This document shows positions 45,143 through 53,948 of a DNA stretch of 64,000 bases, in pieces. This stretch comes from Pseudomonas argentinensis (GTDB lineage Bacteria; Pseudomonadota; Gammaproteobacteria; Pseudomonadales; Pseudomonadaceae). A program made the translations under genes and the position numbers. The stretch covers positions 3,472,001 to 3,536,000 of the forward strand of contig NZ_CP056087.1 in assembly GCF_001839655.2 (NCBI RefSeq). The letters are read 5' to 3'. The notes under the pieces were generated by a model. It made no database searches, was not told the DNA's origin, and saw nothing but the letters and a program-made list of their open reading frames with translations. Within the stretch, counting starts at the first letter, position 1. Every line of letters starts with the position of its first letter.

Positions 45143-46096
45143 TCAGCCAGCTTCAAACGCACGGGCGGTTTTGCGCAATGCATCATCGACGCTAACAGGC
45201 GGCGCCCAACCCAATAGCTCACGGGTTTTGCCAATATCCACCTGCAGGGAGCCGCAGAGCCGCTGTGCAATAGCGCGTTTACCCAACATTGCTGCGCCGG
45301 CTTGCAGCAGGCTGGCGGGAACCGGCAACAGCCGTGCCGGCCGGCCAAGCGCCTTGCCCATGCGCTGCAACAGTTGCGTCGTGGATAGATCCTCACCGTC
45401 GCTGACCAGGAACGTCTGGTTGGCCGCCGCGGGGTGATCGATACAGGTGGCAATCAGATCCACCAGGTTATCCACGGCCACCAGGCTGCGCTTGTTTCCC
45501 GTGGCGCCCAGCGGCAGCGGAATACCCTTGCGCAACCAGCTCATCATGCTGCGGAAATTGGCCTTCACACCGGGGCCGTAAACAAGCACCGGCCTGATGA
45601 TCACCACTTCCATCCCGGTTTCTTGCGAGAGTGCCTGCAAGCCCTGCTCAGCCTCCAACTTGGAAATGCCATAAGGGTCGACGGGCATCGGGGTATCATC
45701 GGCGGTGTAGGGCTTACCAGATGCGGTTCCCTCACCATTGACCTTGATCGAGCTGATAAAAACGAAGCGCTTTACTCCAGCACTAACCGCCTGACGAGCC
45801 AGATTCAAAGTGCCAGCAACATTGACCGCGCGAAACTCGGCTAGAGGATCTTTGGCCTGATCGTCCATGACATGAACACGAGCGGCACTATGAATAACGG
45901 CCTCAACACCCTCCAAGGCCTGGCGCCAATCCGTATCCCCCCTCAGATCCGCAACCTGCACGACCGTGACCGACTCAGGAAACGCCGACTCCTGCCGCCG
46001 TACCGCGGCACGAAGTTGCAGACCACCCTGAGTTGACAGCCTTTTCAACAGCCCTCTTCCGACAAAGCCAGTAGCGCCGGTCAATAAAACTCGCAT
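45143..46096 (-). CDS. NAD-dependent SDR epimerase/4-reductase (WbpK/WbpV-like)
   Basis: A 317-residue extended SDR. It has VLLTGATGFVGRGLL, HSAARVHVMDD, ISSIKVNGEG and YGISKLEAEQ (YxxxK). In P. aeruginosa the gene just before wbpL-wbpM (wbpK or wbpV) reduces or epimerises the 4-keto sugar made by WbpM to give UDP-D-FucNAc or UDP-D-QuiNAc, the substrate of WbpL. Position and sequence fit this role; which product cannot be decided by eye. Confidence 0.82.
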   Translation of the reverse strand: MRVLLTGATGFVGRGLLKRLSTQGGLQLRAAVRRQESAFPESVTVVQVADLRGDTDWRQALEGVEAVIHSAARVHVMDDQAKDPLAEFRAVNVAGTLNLARQAVSAGVKRFVFISSIKVNGEGTASGKPYTADDTPMPVDPYGISKLEAEQGLQALSQETGMEVVIIRPVLVYGPGVKANFRSMMSWLRKGIPLPLGATGNKRSLVAVDNLVDLIATCIDHPAAANQTFLVSDGEDLSTTQLLQRMGKALGRPARLLPVPASLLQAGAAMLGKRAIAQRLCGSLQVDIGKTRELLGWAPPVSVDDALRKTARAFEAG

Positions 46097-46116
46097 GCCT
46101 CCACCTCTTTTAGCGC

Positions 46117-47244
46117 TCAGACCTTCGACCAGACCGTACGATTAATATAGCCGGTATAGCTAAGCACCACCCTGACCACCTGTTTCGATACAGGACCAGC
46201 CTGATAATCCTTCACCAAAGGCATCACTCGACGAGCCCGGTCATGCTGACTGGTCACTACACGTACTGCATCCAGTACACGTTCCGATCTCAAGCCACTC
46301 ATGATCAACGTGCCTTCGTCCATACCCTCAGGCCGTTCGTGGGCATTGCGAATGGTAATGGCTGGCAGATTGAGCAACGAAGCCTCTTCCGTAATAGTGC
46401 CGCTATCAGAAAGCACACAGAAGGCCGCCATCTGCAGCTTGATGTAATCCAGCAGACCAAAGGGTTTAACGAAGCGAATCAGCGGATGATCCAGCGACTC
46501 GCCTAATGCCTCCAAGCGCTTACGGGTACGGGGATGCGTGGAGACGATGATCGGGTACTGGTAGGTTTCAGCTAGCGCCCGCAGGGTTTCCAGTAGGTCA
46601 CGAAGATTCTCGGGCGTATCGACGTTCTCTTCCCGATGGGTACTGACGATGAAGAATTTACCCTCCTCCAGCCCTTCGCGCTGCAGTACATTCGAAGCCT
46701 GGATACGCGACATGTAGTAATCCAGCACTTCCTCCATGTGCGAACCGGTCTTGATGATGGTTTCCGGGCGAATACCCTCGGCGATCAGGTAACGGCGCGC
46801 ATGTTCGGTCAGCACCATATTGATATCGCTCAGATGGTCGAGAACCTTGCGGTTCAACTCCTCCGGCACACGCTGATCGAAACAACGATTACCCGCCTCC
46901 ATATGGAAGACCGGGATCTTCCGGCGCTTGGCCGCTATCACCGCCAGACAGGTGTTGGTGTCGCCATACAGCAAGAGCGCATCGGGTTTTTCCAGTTCGA
47001 ACACCTCATCGGCCTTGGCGATCACTTCGGCGATGGTCTTCGCCGCCGTATCTCCGGCAGCCCCGAGGAAATGATCCGGCTTGCGAATCTCCAGATCATC
47101 GAAAAAAACCTGGTTCAGTTCGAAGTCGTAGTTCTGCCCCGAATGCACCAACACATGCTGAACCTGCTTATCCAACTCCGCGATCACGCGGCTCATCTTG
47201 ATCAGCTCCGGACGGGTGCCGACCAGTGTCATCACCTTAAGCAT
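46117..47244 (-). CDS. wbjD: UDP-sugar 2-epimerase, non-hydrolysing (WbjD/WecB-like)
   Basis: A 375-residue enzyme (MTLVGTRPELIKMSRVIAEL, HSGQNYDFELNQVFF, YGDTNTCLAVIAAKRRKIPVFHMEAGNRC, TDSGT-type SDSGTITEEASLLNLP). It belongs with WbjD, FnlC and CapG, which invert C2 of UDP-2-acetamido-2,6-dideoxy-L-talose or L-rhamnose. The partner dehydratase overlaps it upstream by eight bases. Start: ATG before LKVMTLVG, seven bases after AGGAG. Confidence 0.82.
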   Translation of the reverse strand: MLKVMTLVGTRPELIKMSRVIAELDKQVQHVLVHSGQNYDFELNQVFFDDLEIRKPDHFLGAAGDTAAKTIAEVIAKADEVFELEKPDALLLYGDTNTCLAVIAAKRRKIPVFHMEAGNRCFDQRVPEELNRKVLDHLSDINMVLTEHARRYLIAEGIRPETIIKTGSHMEEVLDYYMSRIQASNVLQREGLEEGKFFIVSTHREENVDTPENLRDLLETLRALAETYQYPIIVSTHPRTRKRLEALGESLDHPLIRFVKPFGLLDYIKLQMAAFCVLSDSGTITEEASLLNLPAITIRNAHERPEGMDEGTLIMSGLRSERVLDAVRVVTSQHDRARRVMPLVKDYQAGPVSKQVVRVVLSYTGYINRTVWSKV

Positions 47245-48247
47245 CGAGCTGCTCCTGAATGTAGTCCAGTTTGAGCAGTACATCCTTGATACCTTGAATG
47301 CTCAAACGCTCGGTATTGTGCGAGGTATAGTCGTCCAGTTCGGAAATATGTTGCTCGCCCTCGACGAAAAACTTCTTATAGTTGAGGTCGCGGTTATCCG
47401 CAGGAATTCGGTAATAACGGTCCATGTCTTCAGCCTTGGCCATTTCCTCGCGAGAAATCAGCGATTCATACAACTTCTCGCCATGCCGAGTGCCGATCAC
47501 CTTTACCGAGTTGTCGCGGGAAAACAGCTCTTTGAGCGCCTGCGCAAGATCCGCAACCGTCGAGGCAGGGGCCTTCTGCACAAAGATGTCGCCCTGTTCG
47601 GCATGCTCGAAGGCATGCAGAACCAAATCCACGGAATCTTCAAGCGACATCAAGAAACGGGTCATGTTCGGATCGGTGACGGTCAGCGGCTCGCCACTCA
47701 TGAGCTGGCTGATAAACAGAGGGATCACCGAGCCACGCGAAGCCATCACATTACCGTAGCGAGTCGCACAAATAACCGGACCGGATTCTGGAATCATCCG
47801 CGACTTTGCGACCATGAGTTTCTCCGCCATAGCTTTGGAGATTCCCATAGCATTGATCGGGTACACCGCCTTGTCCGTACTGAGGACCACCACGCGCTTG
47901 ACGCCAGTGGCAATCGCCGCGTTTAGCACATTCTCCGTGCCAATGACATTGGTACGTACCGCTTCCATGGGGTAGAACTCGCAGGATGGCACCTGCTTAA
48001 GAGCCGCTGCATGGAAGATATAGTCAACACCGACCATCGCCTGAGAGATGCTGTCGTAATCGCGCACGTCACCAATATAAAATTTGACCTTGTCATTGGC
48101 GAGAGCAATTCGCATATCCTCTTGCTTCTTCTCATCCCGGCTGAACACCCGGATTTCCTTGACATTTGTATCGAGGAAGCGTTTTAGCACAGTATTACCG
48201 AAGGAGCCGGTACCGCCGGTAATCATCAGGACTTTGTTATCGAACAT
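47237..48247 (-). CDS. wbjB: UDP-GlcNAc 4,6-dehydratase/5-epimerase (WbjB/CapE-like)
   Basis: A 336-residue SDR (MITGGTGSFGNTVLKRFLD, FHAAALKQVPSCEFYPMEAVRTN, VLSTDKAVYPINAMGISKAMAEKL). It matches the soluble WbjB/FnlA/CapE group. These dehydrate UDP-GlcNAc and invert C5 (and C3), giving 4-keto-6-deoxy L-sugars for L-FucNAc or L-QuiNAc. With the RmlD-like reductase upstream and the 2-epimerase downstream it forms a three-enzyme L-sugar module. Confidence 0.85.
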   Translation of the reverse strand: MFDNKVLMITGGTGSFGNTVLKRFLDTNVKEIRVFSRDEKKQEDMRIALANDKVKFYIGDVRDYDSISQAMVGVDYIFHAAALKQVPSCEFYPMEAVRTNVIGTENVLNAAIATGVKRVVVLSTDKAVYPINAMGISKAMAEKLMVAKSRMIPESGPVICATRYGNVMASRGSVIPLFISQLMSGEPLTVTDPNMTRFLMSLEDSVDLVLHAFEHAEQGDIFVQKAPASTVADLAQALKELFSRDNSVKVIGTRHGEKLYESLISREEMAKAEDMDRYYRIPADNRDLNYKKFFVEGEQHISELDDYTSHNTERLSIQGIKDVLLKLDYIQEQLDA

Positions 48248-48296
48248 AAGCAGTTACCACACTCAAAAAATATAAGTAATCAACGCTGGTCGAGCA

Positions 48297-49136
48297 TCAT
48301 CTTGACCAAGTCAGGCCAGGCCGGGGTAGGTAACCCGCAGCCTGACGGAAGCGGGAAGAATCCAACGAGCGGTCGATGCATAACTGCTCGTCTGGAATGA
48401 CCTGAATCTTGTGTCCGTAAACCTCGGCCACCAGTCTGAGCAGCGACAACTTGTCGATCGGCTCGACCGACACATGATAAAGACCGTGCAGCCCGGGATT
48501 CGGGATCACATAATCTTTCATCACCCGGGCCAGTTCGACAGTGGGCAGGCCCGAGAATATGGCTTTTGCATAGCCCTTGACCGGATCATTTTGTGAAAGA
48601 AACCAGTCCACCAACGAAAAGTTAGTACCCAGCTCATGGCCGATAATAGACGTACGCAGCGTAATCGCGTGCGGCACCTCATGCAGCTCGCCAATGAACT
48701 TCGACTTGCCATAGAGATCTTCCGCATCCGACAGGTCAGCCTCGGTATACATCCCCTTACGGCCAGAGAACACACAATCCGTGCTAACATGGATCAGCCG
48801 AGCGCCCGCCAAACCACAGAGCTTCGCTAACCGATGCGGCAACATCGCGTTAATTGGCAAGGCCGAAAGTGGATCGTTGGCGTCAGCCAGCTGCTTGATC
48901 AAACCCACACAGTTGATGACGATATCGGGACGGGTACGCGCCAGCACACTGAGCAACGCATCTTGATCAAGAACATCGACATTGCTAATCAGCTGAGAAT
49001 GAAGTTGCTCAGAAAAATGACGTCGCCCTCCGGAACTGCGCAACGTGCCCCAGGTCTGGAACGCTTCATCATATGAAAACTGCTTGAAAACTGCACTTCC
49101 AAGCATGCCTGTAACGCCTAAGACTAAAGCCCTCAC
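48297..49136 (-). CDS. RmlD-like 4-ketoreductase for an L-amino-deoxy sugar (WbvR/QnlB-type)
   Basis: A 279-residue SDR of the RmlD type (VLGVTGMLGSAVFKQFS, NCVGLIKQLADANDPLSALPINAMLPHRLAKL, HVSTDCVFSGRKGMYTEADLSDAEDLYGKSKFIGE). It lacks the C-terminal cupin domain of WbjC/CapF, the reductase of the L-FucNAc route, which is about 370 residues. That favours WbvR-like chemistry giving UDP-L-RhaNAc, then UDP-L-QuiNAc. The start is a GTG that overlaps the upstream glycosyltransferase stop (GTGA), with GAGAGG upstream. Confidence 0.8.
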   Translation of the reverse strand: MRALVLGVTGMLGSAVFKQFSYDEAFQTWGTLRSSGGRRHFSEQLHSQLISNVDVLDQDALLSVLARTRPDIVINCVGLIKQLADANDPLSALPINAMLPHRLAKLCGLAGARLIHVSTDCVFSGRKGMYTEADLSDAEDLYGKSKFIGELHEVPHAITLRTSIIGHELGTNFSLVDWFLSQNDPVKGYAKAIFSGLPTVELARVMKDYVIPNPGLHGLYHVSVEPIDKLSLLRLVAEVYGHKIQVIPDEQLCIDRSLDSSRFRQAAGYLPRPGLTWSR

Positions 49137-50383
49137 CTATCAACCTCTCTGTCTTGAGCGATCCTTCCTTCAAGGATCTCGATTAAACGCCGGCCTTGGC
49201 TATTCATATCAAAGTTCTCAGCAAAATAGCTTTGTCCAAAGCCGCCCAATTGGGTGCGCTCGACAGCAGGCATATGAAATAACTTCTCAATTGCACGGGC
49301 TAGTCCAACACCGTCCTCCGCTGCACAGCAAAATCCAGCTCCCGCCTCTTCGACGATTCGCGCACCCTCCCCGTCCAAGGCTGCAATAATGGGGCGCCCT
49401 GCAGCAAGGTAAGCCTGCAACTTGCTCGGTATAGTTAGGCTGAAAACCTCGCTTTTCCTCAATGTGACAAGCAGACCAGCTGCGCGGCTGAAAAACTGAG
49501 GCATTTCGTCGGAAGGGAAACGACCGACCAAGTGCATATTATCCAGATCTAATGCCGCTTTCTGCGCTTCAAGCCATGCGTACATGCTACCGGCCCCAAC
49601 AATAATGAGCTTGCACTTAGGTAGATGCTTTAACCGTGTCGCGGCATCCACTAAGGTTTCAAGCGACTGGGCAGTGCCGAGATTACCTGCAAAAACCAGG
49701 CAAAAATTCTGCTCCATAAGAGCTAATAGTTCTGCGGGAACCTGTGTTTTTGCCGTTGTCTGAAATCCACTTTGCACATAACAGTTAGGGTAGTAGATAA
49801 TTTTCTCTGCATTGGCATAACGCATCACCGAAGCCTTGAATGCACGTGACTGAATGAGCAGGGTATCACTACACCCGTAAAGCGCTCTTACAAGCACTCC
49901 AACACACCATAATGCAAAACGGTTTTTGACAAAGCCTGTCGCCCTAAGACTCTCCGGCCACAAATCCTGCACCCACACCGCCAGATGTGCCTTTGTCTTC
50001 CACTTCAACAGTATGGCCGGCAGCGCGGACAAAATCGGAGATGGCGCAAAAACGAAGATTACGTCATATGGCGTACCTTCTGTTTGTAGGGCCTTGGGGA
50101 AAAAACGAATGCCATTGATAACAAAAGACAGATAGTTAAGTACCAGTCCTATCGCACCTCGCCCACGGGGTCGTAATGGTGCACGAAAGACTGGTATTTG
50201 GTTGGCATACAACTCCCTATCACAGCCATGCGCCGTGTACCCCGCAAATATCTGCCCCTCCGGATAGTTAGGTTTACCGGTAAAGACCTGCACCTCATGC
50301 CCCTGAGCGACCAAAGTCTTAGCCAGATCATTAACGATGAACGTCTCTGGCCAAAAATACTGAGTAACCAACAGTATCTTCAC
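49133..50383 (-). CDS. Glycosyltransferase family 4 (WbuB-like)
   Basis: A 416-residue GT-B enzyme (LLVTQYFWPETFIVNDLAKTL, WVQDLWPESLRATGF, LVFAGNLGTAQSLETLVDA, IPSKLQAYLAAGRPIIAALDGEG). The DLWPES and opening motifs are those of WbuB, the L-FucNAc transferase found beside fnlABC in other bacteria. Next to the L-sugar module, it is the likely transferase for the L-QuiNAc/L-RhaNAc residue. The GTG start overlaps the upstream gene by four bases. Confidence 0.85.
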   Translation of the reverse strand: MKILLVTQYFWPETFIVNDLAKTLVAQGHEVQVFTGKPNYPEGQIFAGYTAHGCDRELYANQIPVFRAPLRPRGRGAIGLVLNYLSFVINGIRFFPKALQTEGTPYDVIFVFAPSPILSALPAILLKWKTKAHLAVWVQDLWPESLRATGFVKNRFALWCVGVLVRALYGCSDTLLIQSRAFKASVMRYANAEKIIYYPNCYVQSGFQTTAKTQVPAELLALMEQNFCLVFAGNLGTAQSLETLVDAATRLKHLPKCKLIIVGAGSMYAWLEAQKAALDLDNMHLVGRFPSDEMPQFFSRAAGLLVTLRKSEVFSLTIPSKLQAYLAAGRPIIAALDGEGARIVEEAGAGFCCAAEDGVGLARAIEKLFHMPAVERTQLGGFGQSYFAENFDMNSQGRRLIEILEGRIAQDREVDR

Positions 50384-51498
50384 GTATTCGCGACCTTGAA
50401 AAGTGCACGCCAAGTAAGCATCGCCGTGCGAGACCACTTGTAGTCCAGCGACCGTTCAGCCACGCTTTTAGAAAGCGCGTTTAGAAGCATAGGATCGGTC
50501 AGTGTACCCGATAGAACCTGCGATATTTGTTGTGGGTCATCCGGGGATACATACCTGACCGCATCCCCTCCGAACTCAGGCATCGGTGCGTAATCGGACG
50601 ATACGATAGGCACACCGGCGCCCATCGCCTCTAAGAGAATATTGGGACAATTCTCACAAGCCGACATGAACGTAAACAAGCTGGCATGCTTATATAACGC
50701 AGGCAATGATGAGTAGGGGAATTCACCGAGTAAAAATACCGACTCATCCAGGCCCTGTGTCGCAACAAAATCATGCACTTCTGTAGCGGCCGGCCCTTTG
50801 CCACCACCCACAATCAATAATTTATACTCATCGCGGATTGAATCACTCAACAGAGTATAGGCTTTGACCAGTTGCAAGTGACGCTTGTAAAACTCGAACC
50901 GGGAAACATACAAAATATACTTGCCTGAAAAAGGAAGAGCAGGCCGTTCTGACACATCATTCACTACAAAAAAATCATTGGCAATACCATGTGCAATGGT
51001 GACCGCCTGCTTGACCGATATATACTGCTCGATAATACGCCGAGCATAATCTGAAATAAAAATGACCAAATCTGCTGACACCATGCTCGCGAGCATGCGC
51101 CGTTTCAAAAGGTAGTTTTTGAATTTAAGTTTAAGTGATTTTGCACCTGCCAATGCCTGCTTATCAAATGGGAGCATGTTCCTGAACATGGTTACCACTC
51201 GGCAACCTGCCGGAGGTCTAGTGTTCACAACACCGCCCGGACAGAACAATAAGTCCGCCTGCAGCTTTGAAAGCCAGACAGGCAGAATGAAACGCTCCCA
51301 GAACAATCTCAGCACCGGATTATAAACTGGAAAACGGGTTCGAATACGACGCACATTCTCTGTCTGAAACCGATCGAGATCGTCATAGCCAAAAATATAT
51401 ACCTGCGCCTGCTCTTCTGGAAGATTTTCCAGCAAATTATAAAGATATGTCTTCCCACCCCCAACCTTGGCAGAGAAAGCATTAATAACAATTACCAT
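50380..51498 (-). CDS. Glycosyltransferase family 4
   Basis: A 372-residue GT-B enzyme (INAFSAKVGGGKTYLYNLL at the N-terminus, ILYVSRFEFYKRHLQLVKAY, SACENCPNILLEAMGAGVPIVSSDYAPMPEFGGDAVRY). The E-x7-E type motif (NCPNILLEAMGAG) is conserved. The donor and acceptor are unknown; it builds one linkage of the O unit. It overlaps wzy by seven bases and the next gene by four. Its DNA is more AT-rich than the housekeeping genes. Confidence 0.85.
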   Translation of the reverse strand: MVIVINAFSAKVGGGKTYLYNLLENLPEEQAQVYIFGYDDLDRFQTENVRRIRTRFPVYNPVLRLFWERFILPVWLSKLQADLLFCPGGVVNTRPPAGCRVVTMFRNMLPFDKQALAGAKSLKLKFKNYLLKRRMLASMVSADLVIFISDYARRIIEQYISVKQAVTIAHGIANDFFVVNDVSERPALPFSGKYILYVSRFEFYKRHLQLVKAYTLLSDSIRDEYKLLIVGGGKGPAATEVHDFVATQGLDESVFLLGEFPYSSLPALYKHASLFTFMSACENCPNILLEAMGAGVPIVSSDYAPMPEFGGDAVRYVSPDDPQQISQVLSGTLTDPMLLNALSKSVAERSLDYKWSRTAMLTWRALFKVANT

Positions 51499-52732
51499 AA
51501 ACGCACCCTTAGCCGAACAAACAAAAACGCACCAACAAGCGGAACAACAACAAATAGAGCAAATGAAAAAAAGACATTTGTAAATTCCGAATAGCTAAAT
51601 CGCGCCGCCACCAAAACATAGTTGAACGCCAATATAAAAAGCCCACCCTTAAAGTAAAAATCAGCACTACCATCAAAACAATACACAACAACTCTTCTAA
51701 ACAAACAAACAGCGCTAATCATTACAATTATAGTTAAAAGCCCCCCCCACAAAAAGCCTGGAACCAATCCAAAATTCATAACACCCTCTACAAAAGAGCC
51801 AGGCGCCAAATTGGACATGCCCCCCACTGATCACCAGTATAGATTTTTGTGAACACCAACCCGCCAGTATCAGGCTTTCCTGGATAAATAGCTCGAGGGA
51901 TAAAATTCGTAAGGAGAGTGGCATATGTCGCCCCTAGCAAGGGGTCATTTATATTACTATCAGCCAATATCTCTAAGGGATTCGTACCATAGTAAAAATG
52001 GGAATAATTTAATTTCGCCAAGCTAAATTCTGAAAAATCACTGCCGCCGAAATCATTTCTAAAAGCGCCATAAAAAGCAATAAAAAACAAAAAAAGGCAT
52101 GAACACCCAACAACAGTTACCATATTTATCCTTCTAAGCAAATAATGCCTCATGACCAATATTGTAACCAATGGCATCAACAAAGAAGAGCGAGAGCCGG
52201 AAGTAAAACAGACAAAAAGAAAAATACCGGTAGAAAGTAGAAAGATAAAAATCTTTAGCGCACCCTTTCGACTGTCAAGCATAAACACATAGCACAAATA
52301 CACATAAAAAACTTGAACAGAAGAAAACACAACCAGAATCCAACCACGCCCCTCAAACTCAACCACTCTAAAGGCAAGGGTCATTATGTATGCGACAATA
52401 CCACCCTCATCAATGACCATTTTTATTTTTAAAAAAAGGGCTGGCAACAGCAACAATAAAAGCACAGCATATTTGGCAACAGGAACATCCTGCTTACTAA
52501 CATATGCGCCGCACTCAACCCCTGAGTCTATAAATGCAACTATCAATAAAGCGACCATCAAAAACAAATAGGCAAAAACCGTCAAATCGGAAACATCACC
52601 AACAAATACACCAAGATAGAAAAGAAATGTGAAAACAAAAAGAATCTTCCCGGGCGATAGTAAATCCTTGTTCAGGAAGAACATAATACATCCAATAAAA
52701 AAAACCACCATAAACAAAATAAATTCAACCAC
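51492..52732 (-). pseudogene. wzy: O-antigen polymerase Wzy, frameshifted at a G6 tract
   Basis: A multi-helix membrane protein of about 410 residues when the frames are joined, the size and layout of Wzy, with a large periplasmic loop near the end. The first part reads to YTGDQW and then drifts into ACPIWRLALL and stops. A second frame continues as GGMSNLAPGSFVEGVMNFG with further helices. On the coding strand the switch is at six G (51820-51825); seven would give an unbroken gene. A second run, eight G (51741-51748), lies downstream in frame. The GTG at 52732 follows AGGTGG by five bases and is the likely start. Codon use is AT-rich. Confidence 0.78.
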
Positions 52733-53948
52733 AAATACCACCTAGATACTCATCGGCTACATTATCTAAAGCATATGCGGAGAGAATTTTTTCGACTTGA
52801 TTTAGAGAAACACCCTCTAAAATAGCCTTAGGGATAAACTCACCAACAGCGTCTACAGACGCTAGTTCTTTTATATGCAATACCCTTCCCTTCAAGCGCT
52901 CATCACATAACAACTCTGTTCGATCTTTTTCATAAAAATTGACTATTGGCAGTCCAGTAGCTACATACTCAACGACTTTACTTGGTGTCATTACACAATT
53001 TGAATTCTCTATATTTATCAGAATATCTGCCCCTCTAACCAACTCAACAGCCTGATCACGAGACACTAAACCATGATACCTCACACACCCCACATTCACC
53101 TTTGATGCAGGGACACCATTTAAAGCGCCATAGACGTTGACAATAATATTCAGGCGCTTACAAAGTTCATTAAAAAATTCCACCATAAAATATGGCTCTC
53201 TTATGCCTCGATGAAATGCACCTACATATACAAGATTAAAAGGCTGCTGCACAACAGCTCTCTCACCTTGAAAAAAAGCACTTACATTAACTGCGTGAGG
53301 TATAACAGTAGTTCTAGCGCATGATGCCGCACCCAAAAAATCCACATACTCCCCTAAGGTTTCCGCATTCGTAAATACAACCTTGTCAGCAGACTCAATG
53401 ACCTTCTTCTCAAAGCAAAAATTTAAAAACTTATAGATTTTTAAATTATTGGGCGGCATTGAAATAGAAACAGAAAATGGGTCACCATAATCAGCAATCC
53501 AACGGCTATTAGCTTTATTAATTTTTTTATAAGCCAGCCCTCCTAAATGTGCAGAGAATGTTGGAGAATAACTAACTACCAGATCGTACTGGACATGCCT
53601 GTGCTTAAAGAGTGAGGCCAATAGAAACGGTAGCCAGTGCCACAGACCGTCAGGCCAGAAGAAGAAGCGATTCACCTTTTTAAGCAGGGAGATAGTAGCT
53701 GACCGTAAAGCGCTCGGCCTCCCAGACGATGTCACGTTCGAAGGGTGCATAGCGTTCTGCCGTCTCACAAAACCAATGCGCTCGATAGTCACACCATCTC
53801 TTGTCTCACAACGCGCATCATCGACACGCCCTGCGATCACCTTCACTTCATGACCATCTGCGGCCCATACCTTTGCAATCTGGCTCCAGCGATAGGCGTG
53901 GGCTCCGACAAAGGGTTCGAAATAGTAGTTAATGATCAATATTTTCAT
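52725..53948 (-). CDS. Glycosyltransferase family 4
   Basis: A 407-residue GT-B enzyme (ILIINYYFEPFVGAHAYRWSQIAKVWAADGHEVKVIAG, VVFTNAETLGEYVDF, LVYVGAFHRGIREPYFMVEFF, MTPSKVVEYVATGLPIVNFY). The N-terminus resembles transferases acting on amino-sugar acceptors; specificity cannot be assigned. It overlaps wzx by 20 bases upstream and the wzy start downstream. The sequence is strongly AT-rich compared with flanking genes. Confidence 0.83.
   Translation of the reverse strand: MKILIINYYFEPFVGAHAYRWSQIAKVWAADGHEVKVIAGRVDDARCETRDGVTIERIGFVRRQNAMHPSNVTSSGRPSALRSATISLLKKVNRFFFWPDGLWHWLPFLLASLFKHRHVQYDLVVSYSPTFSAHLGGLAYKKINKANSRWIADYGDPFSVSISMPPNNLKIYKFLNFCFEKKVIESADKVVFTNAETLGEYVDFLGAASCARTTVIPHAVNVSAFFQGERAVVQQPFNLVYVGAFHRGIREPYFMVEFFNELCKRLNIIVNVYGALNGVPASKVNVGCVRYHGLVSRDQAVELVRGADILINIENSNCVMTPSKVVEYVATGLPIVNFYEKDRTELLCDERLKGRVLHIKELASVDAVGEFIPKAILEGVSLNQVEKILSAYALDNVADEYLGGICG

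Noticed and set aside
51741..51748. G8 tract in wzy as a second frameshift
   Set aside because: The frame is correct through this tract (FLWGGLLTIIV reads as helix); only the G6 tract breaks the gene.
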